This document shows positions 1 to 6,494 of a stretch of 23,837 bases of DNA, one piece after another. Every line of letters begins with the position of its first letter. Positions within the stretch are counted from its first letter, which is position 1. The translations under genes were made by a program, and so were the position numbers. The stretch comes from Sulfitobacter sp. (GTDB lineage: Bacteria > Pseudomonadota > Alphaproteobacteria > Rhodobacterales > Rhodobacteraceae): assembly GCA_024636405.1 (NCBI GenBank), contig JAGXHC010000012.1, positions 1-23,837 on the forward strand. The letters run 5' to 3'. The notes beneath the pieces are model-generated. The model had not been told where the DNA came from. It saw only the letters and a program-made list of their open reading frames with translations, and ran no database searches.

Positions 1-2
1 CG

Positions 3-905
3 CGCCACTATAGCTATCTCAAGATTTCCGAGGGCTGTAACCACAAGTGCAAGTTCTGCATCATCCCCGACATGCGCGGCCGCCTGCAATCACGCCCGGC
101 CCACGCGGTTCTGCGCGAGGCGGAAAAGCTGGTGGCGAACGGGGTAAAGGAACTGCTGGTGATCTCTCAGGACACCTCGGCTTATGGTGTCGACATCAAA
201 CACGCCGAAGACCGGGGCCACCGCGCCCATATCACCGATCTTGCCCGCGATCTGGGGTCGCTGGGCGCATGGGTGCGGCTGCATTATGTCTATCCCTACC
301 CGCATGTGCGCAACCTTATTCCGTTGATGGCCGAAGGCCTCGTGCTGCCCTACCTCGACATTCCGTTTCAACATGCGCATCCGGATGTGCTCAAACGCAT
401 GGCCCGTCCTGCGGCAGCGGCAAAAACGCTGGACGAAATCGCCGCGTGGCGCGCCCAATGCCCTGACATCACGCTGCGCTCCACCTTTATCGTCGGCTAC
501 CCCGGCGAGACTGAGGCGGAATTTCAGACCCTGCTGGACTGGCTGGATGAGGCGCAACTGGACCGTGTCGGTTGTTTTCAATACGAAAACGTCGCCGGTG
601 CGCGGTCCAACGCGCTCCCGGACCACGTGGACCCGGAGGTCAAACAGGACCGCTGGGACCGCTTCATGGCCCGCGCCCAAGCCATCTCCGAAGCCAAGCT
701 TGCCGCCAAAGTCGGCCGCCGCATGGACGTCATTGTGGACGAGATCGACACCGACGCCGCGACTTGCCGCACCAAGGCCGACGCGCCCGAGATCGACGGC
801 AACCTGTTCATCGACGAAGGTTTCGAGGGATTGTCAGTGGGCGACATCGTGACGGTCGAAGTGGAGGAAGCGGGGGAGTATGATCTGTGGGGACGGGTTG
901 TTTGA
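3..905 (+). CDS. rimO: Ribosomal protein S12 methylthiotransferase RimO, C-terminal part (5' end outside window)
   Basis: This is a radical-SAM methylthiotransferase that adds a methylthio group to the conserved aspartate of ribosomal protein S12. The reading frame is open from base 3, so the N-terminal domain lies before the window. The radical-SAM cluster motif C-x3-C-x2-C is visible with cysteine codons at 36, 48 and 57 ([10 protein letters not shown]). It is followed by family-typical stretches: [39 protein letters not shown] and [11 protein letters not shown]. The last roughly 65 residues look like a TRAM domain (MDVIVDEID to [10 protein letters not shown]). MiaB is the nearest alternative, but the PYLDIPFQH and YSPVEG-like context and the C-terminus fit RimO better. 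The stop TGA at 903-905 overlaps the start region of the next gene. Confidence 0.95.
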   Translation, partial: RHYSYLKISEGCNHKCKFCIIPDMRGRLQSRPAHAVLREAEKLVANGVKELLVISQDTSAYGVDIKHAEDRGHRAHITDLARDLGSLGAWVRLHYVYPYPHVRNLIPLMAEGLVLPYLDIPFQHAHPDVLKRMARPAAAAKTLDEIAAWRAQCPDITLRSTFIVGYPGETEAEFQTLLDWLDEAQLDRVGCFQYENVAGARSNALPDHVDPEVKQDRWDRFMARAQAISEAKLAAKVGRRMDVIVDEIDTDAATCRTKADAPEIDGNLFIDEGFEGLSVGDIVTVEVEEAGEYDLWGRVV

Positions 906-1570
906 GTCGAAACCGGGCCGGATTTGAATTTTTCTTAAAAGGCGAAGCTTATCGCAGTCTCATCAATGAGCAGCAGCAGAATGTTGTGTCGTGGAAATCG
1001 GAGCTTGGAGACCTTTCTTTCGCTAATGATTGCTTACTCGCTGTACTGGGATCGGTGTTAGAGCGAGATTCCGTTCGTGAACGGGGAGATGTCAGTGAAA
1101 AAGTGAGCCGCCAAGCCAGTATCATCGCTGCAATGCTCCAAAATATACCGATTATTGAACAGGCGTTGTCGGCGGCGACCTATACCGCTGCCGCTACACT
1201 GATCAGACAAGAACTCGAAGCTGTAGAAGCTCTGGCCGCATTACAAGATGGAAAATTGAAGTGGAAAAGCCATAAAGTTTTCAAAAACCTTGGACTTGGA
1301 ATCCTTTACGGTCAATTCAGCAACTTTGCTCATTTTTCAGATGACGGATTGGTAAAGGCCGCGACCGGAGGTTCGATCCATAGCTTTGTCCCAATCCTCA
1401 ATCTTCAACTAACGCGTGTATTGCTGATAGGGCACCTGAATGCATTGGCGGGTCTCACGTTATTCATGGGGCACTTATGCCAGAACACTCCGGAAGACGC
1501 TCTGACGGAAGAAGAAAGAAAGCACCATATTTTGGCGCTCAGCATTCTAACCGCAGAAATGGGAAATTAA
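887..1570 (+). CDS. Hypothetical protein, AT-richer than neighbours
   Basis: A 227-aa soluble-looking protein that I do not recognise. A GTG start at 887 is preceded by a GGGGAG motif with 8 nt spacing and overlaps the end of rimO; a TTG at 902 is the alternative. The sequence appears largely helical, with an acidic/alanine-rich middle ([16 protein letters not shown]), a [19 protein letters not shown] segment and a hydrophobic stretch near the C-terminus ([19 protein letters not shown]) that could be a buried helix or one membrane segment. Base composition is close to half AT by eye, against clearly GC-rich flanks, and codon choice includes many A/T third positions. That suggests acquisition from elsewhere. 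No catalytic motif was found. It could be an accessory or mobile-element cargo gene, but nothing mobile is visible beside it. Confidence 0.65.
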   Translation: MGTGCLSRNRAGFEFFLKGEAYRSLINEQQQNVVSWKSELGDLSFANDCLLAVLGSVLERDSVRERGDVSEKVSRQASIIAAMLQNIPIIEQALSAATYTAAATLIRQELEAVEALAALQDGKLKWKSHKVFKNLGLGILYGQFSNFAHFSDDGLVKAATGGSIHSFVPILNLQLTRVLLIGHLNALAGLTLFMGHLCQNTPEDALTEEERKHHILALSILTAEMGN

Positions 1571-1792
1571 TTCAGTCAGAGCGGAGTCCAGTCCCGGCGG
1601 TTGCAAATTGCCCGTTCGTACTTGCTGTACGCCGCTGTCTGGGTTGGCATATCGATACAACCAATCTTTCGTGTCCATATGAGCAATCCATTTCAATTAG
1701 ATTAAAAGTCGGCACACAAGCGCTCATCTTGTGGTCAACGCACCCCCATGCGCTACATCTTGCCTATAGAACGGTGGGCGCGCGCGATCCTC
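1571..1792. other. Intergenic stretch before the SOS-type promoter
   Basis: About 220 bases between the hypothetical gene and the promoter at 1793. I see no credible ORF, no structured RNA and no repeat here. It is somewhat AT-richer than the surrounding genes, like the gene before it. Confidence 0.4.
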
Positions 1793-1821
1793 TTGATAAT
1801 GTTCCCCCTATGTTCTATATA
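1793..1821 (+). promoter_or_regulatory. Sigma70-type promoter for the two-module SOS-type gene
   Basis: A TTGATA hexamer at 1793-1798 and TATATA at 1816-1821 are separated by exactly 17 bases, close to the housekeeping consensus. Predicted transcription would begin about 25 bases before the ATG at 1852. The spacer holds the LexA-type box listed separately, so a bound repressor would block RNA polymerase. Confidence 0.6.
1801..1815 (+). promoter_or_regulatory. LexA-type SOS box (GTTC-N7-GTTC)
   Basis: The sequence GTTCCCCCTATGTTC matches the direct-repeat operator GTTC-N7-GTTC known for LexA of alphaproteobacteria (Rhodobacter, Rhizobium, Caulobacter). It lies entirely between the -35 and -10 elements. 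Base match and placement are seen directly; regulation by LexA is inferred. Confidence 0.7.
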
Positions 1822-1851
1822 TGACAGGAACAGAACAACAGGAGCGGCAAA

Positions 1852-2211
1852 ATGTCCTTCCAACCTCAGTTTCCCGGCATCTTTACCCCTGCCCAAGGGG
1901 CCAGACCCGCGCGCGAAACGCCCGAGCCTTTGCCTGCCACGGACCGGCAGATGCACTATGCCCAATCGCTGGCGCTCAAATGGCAACAGAAACTGCCCCC
2001 CGACATTGGCCTTGATCGCGCGGCGCTATCCGCATGGATCGACGCGCACAAGCCGCGCCCGGCGGATGGCCCCTTTGCAAACTATCCATCATCAAAACAG
2101 GTGGCCTTTGCCGAACGGATCGCACGGTTAAAGCGCCGCGATATTCCGCAAGAATGTTTCCGAGACAAGACCATGATGTCGCGATGGATTGACGGCAACA
2201 AACCGCGCTAA
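1852..2211 (+). CDS. Small protein with two tandem helical modules, probable SOS gene
   Basis: A 119-aa basic protein. The start is ATG 1852, with GGAG 7 nt upstream. After a proline-rich leader it contains one module twice, residues 29-69 and 79-119. The copies align over 41 positions without gaps with 12 identities, including the pattern (R/K)Q-x2-(Y/F)A-x2-(L/I)A, then D-x4-S-x-WID-x2-KPR. I recall similar modules at the tails of some topoisomerase III or plasmid DNA-processing proteins, but this is from memory and not certain. There is no catalytic motif, signal peptide or membrane segment. The LexA-type box in its promoter suggests a role in the DNA-damage response, perhaps as a DNA- or protein-binding accessory. 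It appears monocistronic; the next gene begins 111 nt later. Confidence 0.8.
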   Translation: MSFQPQFPGIFTPAQGARPARETPEPLPATDRQMHYAQSLALKWQQKLPPDIGLDRAALSAWIDAHKPRPADGPFANYPSSKQVAFAERIARLKRRDIPQECFRDKTMMSRWIDGNKPR

Positions 2212-2322
2212 AGGGTAGCAAACGCATCTTTCGTGAATTGCGCGTCGGCGGCACAGGGATTGACGGGTCGTGACCCTTGGTCATGTGTGGAACGTCAACC
2301 TGTGCCTGCTATCTTAAATGTC

Positions 2323-2943
2323 ATGACCTATCCAACCTCCACCGCTGAGACCCTTGCAGATGGCACCGTGCATGTCGCGGGGCTGGCCTTTGCCATACCG
2401 GCCAGCGTCCTGCTGATCGCCCATGCGGCGGGGCAGAATGACGGGCTGACGGCGGCGGCAATCTATGCCGGGTGCATCTTGCTGTCCTTCACGGCGTCAG
2501 CCATCTATCATCTGCTGCCGTTTGACCGCACCCGCCCTCTGCTGGGGCGCATCGACCACGCGGCAATATATCTCAAGATCGCAGGCACCTATACGCCACT
2601 GGTAATGGTGATTGGCACTGGATTTGCTTATGGCATCCTCGGCGTGGTCTGGGTGCTGGCACTGGTCGGCGCGGTCGCAAAACTCTGGTTCTGGCGTAAC
2701 GATGCGCGGGGGTCACTGGCGCTTTACCTTGGCATGGGCTGGCTCAGCGTCCTGCTGATCTGGCCAATGTGGGTTCAATTGCCTGGCGCGGCTCTGACGC
2801 TGGTCGCAACAGGCGGGCTTACCTACACGGCCGGCGCTCTGATCTTTGCCCACCCCGGCATGCGATTTCAGAACGCGATCTGGCATATTTTCGTGCTGAT
2901 CGCCTCTGTCTGCTTTTTCGCCGCCATCGCCATCAGCCTATGA
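2323..2943 (+). CDS. HlyIII / PAQR-family integral membrane protein
   Basis: A 206-aa protein with about seven hydrophobic segments, the size and layout of bacterial hemolysin III / YqfA proteins (progestin and adipoQ receptor superfamily). Family motifs are present: S-A-x-YH (residues 59-63), RIDHAAIYLKIAGTYTP (76-92) and WHIFVL (187-192). PAQR proteins bind zinc through three histidines; here the first histidine of the usual H-x3-H near the last helices is replaced by Asn184 (NAIWH), and the CHF-like triad further on reads CFF. The ATG at 2323 was chosen because the upstream extension to 2233 lacks family resemblance; no strong ribosome site is visible. The true substrate or activity of bacterial members is poorly known, and 'hemolysin' is a historic name. 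Confidence 0.88.
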   Translation: MTYPTSTAETLADGTVHVAGLAFAIPASVLLIAHAAGQNDGLTAAAIYAGCILLSFTASAIYHLLPFDRTRPLLGRIDHAAIYLKIAGTYTPLVMVIGTGFAYGILGVVWVLALVGAVAKLWFWRNDARGSLALYLGMGWLSVLLIWPMWVQLPGAALTLVATGGLTYTAGALIFAHPGMRFQNAIWHIFVLIASVCFFAAIAISL

Positions 2944-2979
2944 CACCACCAGATAATGGTCCTCACACCAGCAGCCCGC

Positions 2980-3022
2980 TTCTTCTGGCCTTAAATATCT
3001 CGGGGTCTGGGGCAGAGCCCCA
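2980..3022 (+). repeat. Dispersed 43-bp repeat with GGGGC hairpin, copy 1
   Basis: This matches copy 2 at 15661-15703 at 38 of 43 positions by eye. It contains a TTAAATAT core and a hairpin TGGGGC-AGA-GCCCCA at 3008-3022. It sits between the convergent ends of the HlyIII gene and the minus-strand gene at 3034, where a terminator is expected. Confidence 0.75.
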
Positions 3023-3033
3023 TCGCAACGCCC

Positions 3034-3393
3034 CTATTTACGCGTCAGCCGTTCCAGTGCAGTACCGTCCGCCCACGTACCATGCAGCGCACCACCCGGC
3101 ATAATCACATAGACTACCGGCGATCCCTGTCCCCAGTCGACCACCACGACTTGACCGTCGCGCCGTCCTGTTCCGGAATAGCTCTTGCTGTTCATGGTCC
3201 AGTTTATCTGAACCGCACCTTCGCGTTCGGCCAGAACCGCTGTGCCATGATAGGCAGTGCCATCGGGGTTACGGCCCTCCGCCAGATAGACGCCACTGAT
3301 GTCCGCAGTCTGGGCCGAACCGGACACCGGAAAAGCAAGCAGAGCCAGCCCGGTCAGCATAACGCGACGGCGGGAGAAAAACGAAGACGGCAT
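3034..3393 (-). CDS. Exported small conserved hypothetical protein
   Basis: A 119-aa protein. The start is ATG at 3393, with GGAG 6 nt upstream (GGAGTATATC-ATG), rather than the longer frame from 3489. The N-terminus has SRRRVMLTGLALLAF, a signal peptide with a twin-arginine flavour, with likely cleavage after the SGSA region (about residue 27). The mature part is a roughly 90-residue beta-rich domain of the pattern GVY-x-EGRNPDGTAYHG, INWTMNSKSYSGTG, VVVDWGQGSPVVYVI, LHGTWADG. I recall this pattern from conserved proteins of Rhizobiales and Rhodobacterales sometimes labelled fibronectin-binding, but no biochemical role is established to my knowledge. It follows the M48 lipoprotein gene on the same strand, with a 106-nt gap. 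Confidence 0.8.
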   Translation of the reverse strand: MPSSFFSRRRVMLTGLALLAFPVSGSAQTADISGVYLAEGRNPDGTAYHGTAVLAEREGAVQINWTMNSKSYSGTGRRDGQVVVVDWGQGSPVVYVIMPGGALHGTWADGTALERLTRK

Positions 3394-3499
3394 GATATAC
3401 TCCGATTCTGGACGATGGGGACAATATGACATGCTTGTAGAAGCTAAAACCGCGCCGCAGTTCCGCCCCAGTGCGTGTTCCGCAACCATAGCAGAGCTA

Positions 3500-4207
3500 T
3501 CACATTGACGCTACAGTCCGCCGCACCGTATCAAGCCGCGATCCGTTCGGGGGGTGGGTGCCCAGAAACTTGTCACCGGGGTCGGGGATACGGGCAAAGA
3601 ATGCAGCGCCGCGCAGCGGGTCGTACCCGGCGCGCGCAGTAATAATGGTGCCCAAAGCATCCGCCTCAAGCTCGAAATTCTTGGAATAGCTCCGCGCGCC
3701 CACCTCAGCACCCAGTCGCTGCGCCGATTCCACCGCGGTCGCGTCTCCGCCGCTGAGTGTGGCAAGCCCGGCAAAGATCACCGCACCCGCCACCGCATTT
3801 TGCTGTTGTCGTGCGATGTGACCCGCGATGTGATGCGCGGCCTCGTGGCCCATGACAAATGCCAACTCGTCTTCATTGCGGGCGTCCGCAATCAGTGCCA
3901 GCGTAAAGGCAACAACGGGGCGCCCGCTTTTGTCAATTGTCTGAAAGGCGTTCGCAGGCTGGCCGGGGCGATCGTCTACAACGATGTTGAAATCGCAATT
4001 GATGTTGGTGGTCCTCGCGCGACATTCCCGTTCGGCCACCGGCTCCAGCGTGCTGACCACGCGCACGAAACTGCGCGCAGCGACATTGGCCGAGGGTGCG
4101 CCAGTGCCAGCACGCACAGGCGTTGCCGGGCCGGGCTGGATCGTCGCCACTTCGCAGGCCGACAGGGTCAGTGCTGCAATCGTGGCACAAAAGACATTTC
4201 TCAGCAT
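3500..4207 (-). CDS. M48-family zinc metallopeptidase, lipoprotein
   Basis: A 235-aa predicted outer- or inner-membrane-anchored peptidase. The N-terminus has a short signal peptide ending in a lipobox (LTLSAC, Cys18), giving a lipid-anchored periplasmic protein. The zinc motif HExxH is at residues 121-125 (GHEAAHHIAGH), with the second acidic site E-L-E-A-D at 179-183 and the downstream GTHPP (216-220) typical of M48/Oma1-BepA-like peptidases. BepA-type TPR repeats are absent, so this is a short catalytic-domain-only member. The start is ATG 4207; a TTG at 4213 is in frame and closer to the GGAAGGG motif, so it cannot be excluded. The likely role is envelope protein quality control, by family inference. 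Confidence 0.9.
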   Translation of the reverse strand: MLRNVFCATIAALTLSACEVATIQPGPATPVRAGTGAPSANVAARSFVRVVSTLEPVAERECRARTTNINCDFNIVVDDRPGQPANAFQTIDKSGRPVVAFTLALIADARNEDELAFVMGHEAAHHIAGHIARQQQNAVAGAVIFAGLATLSGGDATAVESAQRLGAEVGARSYSKNFELEADALGTIITARAGYDPLRGAAFFARIPDPGDKFLGTHPPNGSRLDTVRRTVASM

Positions 4208-4332
4208 CGTCAAGGATCCCTTCCAGCGCGCATAATCCCTTCACTTATCACGCCGCGCAGGCGGGGCCACCCCGTTCACGCCGGATTGATTCCGGTGCTT
4301 GCAATGATCCGCCGAAAGCCTAATGTGCCGCC

Positions 4333-4563
4333 ATGTTTACCATCGAGCACGAATTCGATGCCACCGTCATCACCCTGATCGACGAAGGCAACACGCCCCT
4401 GCGAGAGGATGTGACGGTGCAGGCCTTTGCCGCCTCGATCACGATCGAACAATGGGACCCCCGCACTGACAGGATCGAAAAGATCACTCTGTCGCCCGAC
4501 CAATTGCGCGATCTTACGGCAGCGCTGAACTTGCCCGAAGGCATCTACCGCAGCGCACCGTAA
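4333..4563 (+). CDS. Small hypothetical protein
   Basis: A 76-aa protein with no recognised family. It has a beta-rich N-terminus (MFTIEHEFDATVITLIDEG) and a C-terminal LSPDQLRDLTAALNLPEGIY segment resembling an amphipathic helix. The coding-style third positions and its position 42 nt before the aminotransferase, same strand, support a real gene. No motif points to a function. No strong ribosome site is visible before the ATG. Confidence 0.6.
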   Translation: MFTIEHEFDATVITLIDEGNTPLREDVTVQAFAASITIEQWDPRTDRIEKITLSPDQLRDLTAALNLPEGIYRSAP

Positions 4564-4605
4564 AATCCACACGCCAGCCCCCCCATTTCTGACAGGATCG
4601 AAACA

Positions 4606-5484
4606 ATGGCTACAGGCACCAATATCAAGACCTATTTTGACGGCACGTGGCACAAGGGCGACGTCTCTGTGATCAAGGCTGCCGATCACGGCGCATGGCT
4701 CGGCACCACGGTGTTTGACGGCGCGCGCCTCTTTGATGGACTTAGCCCCGACCTGGAGGCGCATTGCGCGCGCATCAACCGCTCTGCCCGCGCGCTGATG
4801 ATCACCCCCACGGTCGAAACCTCCGATATGGTCGCGATGGTGCAAGAGGGGCTGGCAGATTATCCACGCGACGCCGCCGTCTACATCCGCCCGATGTATT
4901 GGGCACTGGCGGGGGATGACCTTGGCATTGTGCCCCTGCCGGGCGCGACCGGTTTTGCCATCTCTCTGGAAGAAATCCCAATGGCCCCACCCGAAGCTGC
5001 AACGACCCTGACCCGCACCCGTTTTCGCCGTCCCGTGCTGGAAGATAACGTCGTAAACGCCAAGGCAGGGTGCCTTTACCCCAACAACGCGCGCATGATG
5101 GCAGAGGCGCGCAGCAAGGGCTTCGGCAATGCGCTGGTGGCCGATGCCTTGGGTAATGTCGCAGAAAGCGCGTCGGCAAATGTATTCATGGTCAAGGAAG
5201 GAGAAGTGTTCACGCCCATTCCAAACGGCACATTTCTGGCCGGGATCACCCGCGCGCGGCACATGGACAACATGAGAAAGGACGGCATGAAAGTGCATGA
5301 AACGGTCCTTAGCTTCGACGATTTTCACGCAGCAGACGAAGTGTTCCTGTCCGGCAACATGATGAAAGTGACGCCGGTCAAAGCCTTTGATGATACCGTC
5401 TATGGCATTGGACCCAACGCAAACCCCGTCACCCGCCGGGTGCGCGAGATGTATTGGGACTGGGCAAACACGCAGCGGGCGTGA
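4606..5484 (+). CDS. ilvE: Branched-chain amino acid aminotransferase, class IV PLP enzyme
   Basis: A 292-aa enzyme expected to transfer the amino group between glutamate and the keto acids of valine, leucine and isoleucine. Class IV features are visible: the N-terminal FDGTWHKGDVSVIKAADHG, the substrate-side TTVFDGARLFDG (34-45), the PLP lysine in VVNAKAGCLYPNN (Lys153) and the cofactor-binding VAESASANVFMV (185-196, Glu187). Length agrees with the short roseobacter members rather than the 309-aa E. coli IlvE. A D-amino acid aminotransferase or 4-amino-4-deoxychorismate lyase is the alternative within the same fold, but the AGCLYPN and SANVFMVKEGEVFTP segments fit BCAT. The start ATG 4606 follows a weak AGGATCG. 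An inverted repeat lies 25 nt after the stop. Confidence 0.85.
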   Translation: MATGTNIKTYFDGTWHKGDVSVIKAADHGAWLGTTVFDGARLFDGLSPDLEAHCARINRSARALMITPTVETSDMVAMVQEGLADYPRDAAVYIRPMYWALAGDDLGIVPLPGATGFAISLEEIPMAPPEAATTLTRTRFRRPVLEDNVVNAKAGCLYPNNARMMAEARSKGFGNALVADALGNVAESASANVFMVKEGEVFTPIPNGTFLAGITRARHMDNMRKDGMKVHETVLSFDDFHAADEVFLSGNMMKVTPVKAFDDTVYGIGPNANPVTRRVREMYWDWANTQRA

Positions 5485-5508
5485 CAAATTCCTTACAAAG
5501 GGATTTGC

Positions 5509-5532
5509 GCCGGAATTTGGTTAATTTCCGGC
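5509..5532. repeat. Inverted repeat between aminotransferase and usp genes
   Basis: GCCGGAA (5509-5515) and TTCCGGC (5526-5532) form a 7-bp stem with a 10-nt AT-rich loop. It lies 25 nt after the aminotransferase stop and before the usp promoter region. There is no T-run, so a terminator role is only a possibility; an operator is another. Confidence 0.3.
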
Positions 5533-5616
5533 CTGCGCCGCGGCTGTAGCATTGCCAATTGCCAGCGGCGCGCTGCCGCGTCATGATCGCATTCGCCCGA
5601 TTGGCCCGGAGTAGAT

Positions 5617-6081
5617 ATGATGATGCGCAAGTTCATGGTGGTGCTGGACGACAGCACAGAGTGCCTCAACGCAATGCGGTTCGCCGCCTTGCGCGCCGCA
5701 CACACAGGCGGTGGCGTGGATGTGCTGGCAGTGATTCCGCCGGATGAATTCAACCACTGGATCGGGGTGGGCGAGGTGATGCGCGCAGAAGCCCGCGAAC
5801 GCATTGAGGTTCATTTTGAAGTTTTCGCGAAATGGATGCGCGACAAGCAGGGCATCCAGCCGACTTTGATCATCCGCGAAGGTGAACCTCTGGACGAGAT
5901 TATCCAGCAAATAACCGACGATCCAGATATTGGCGTGCTGGTTCTGGGCGCAAGTTCAGACAAGAAAAAAGGCCCCGGCCCGCTTGTTACGCATCTGTCG
6001 CGCAACGCGGGTTCGTTGCCGGTGCCGGTGACGATCGTACCGGGCACCCTGAGCAAAGAGCGGTTGGAGGCGATCACCTGA
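5617..6081 (+). CDS. Universal stress protein (UspA family)
   Basis: A 154-aa single-domain cytoplasmic protein with the Usp fold. It has the N-terminal strand KFMVVLDDSTECLNAMRFA (Asp at the nucleotide site), a central HFEVFAKWMRDKQ helix and DDPDIGVLVLGASSDKKKGPGPLVTHLSR near the end, where Usp proteins of the ATP-binding class carry G-x2-G-x9-G-(S/T). Here the glycine spacing is altered (GASSDKKKGPGP), so ATP binding is uncertain. The C-terminal LPVPVTIVPG strand is typical. ATG 5617 follows GGAG by 6 nt. The gene appears monocistronic and ends convergent to the Hint gene. Confidence 0.88.
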   Translation: MMMRKFMVVLDDSTECLNAMRFAALRAAHTGGGVDVLAVIPPDEFNHWIGVGEVMRAEARERIEVHFEVFAKWMRDKQGIQPTLIIREGEPLDEIIQQITDDPDIGVLVLGASSDKKKGPGPLVTHLSRNAGSLPVPVTIVPGTLSKERLEAIT

Positions 6082-6494
6082 CAGCGCGAAGTTGTTCGGG
6101 TGTCATTGGTTCCAGACCGTCAACGCGCATTTCACCAAAACGCGATGGATTGCGACGTGTCGGCCCTGATTGCGATTGGATCACCACGCAGCATCGACGT
6201 CGACGTGTCATGGCCACCCTTGGACCTGAAGGTTTCTAACCATAAGTTGGGACAGTTTCGCTTGAAAAGGTTTGACTATCCCGGCGCGGCAATTCCTGGC
6301 GCAATCAAAATCAGGCACATCGGCGGTACAGAATTATGCGGCCCTGAGCCCTGAAACCTTGCGCTGCCCGTGCGCGCATTGCTGGCCATCCGCACAAGAT
6401 CATTGTCACATTTGCCGTCAGAATATCTCATCACAAATGCGCCCGGAAAATCGCGTCGAAATGCGTTTTCTGCCGTTCCGCAATGATACAGCCA
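6082..6494. other. Convergent intergenic region without a confident gene
   Basis: A 413-base gap between the ends of usp (+) and the Hint gene (-). Short ORFs exist: 6100-6354 (+, 84 codons from GTG), 6272-6526 (+, with clustered cysteines) and 6074-6211 (-, 45 aa from ATG with GGTGG upstream). None has the GC-rich third positions of the neighbours, and I recognise none. There is no clear terminator hairpin. It could be a decayed gene or simple spacer. Confidence 0.4.

Noticed and set aside
90..680. Long minus-strand ORF opposite rimO
   Set aside because: Shadow of the rimO frame in GC-rich DNA; its protein has no family character, while the plus frame has clear radical-SAM motifs.
4276..5487. 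403-aa minus-strand ORF over the aminotransferase
   Set aside because: Shadow frame; rich in His/Arg/Gly/Val of random type, while the plus strand encodes a well-conserved PLP enzyme.
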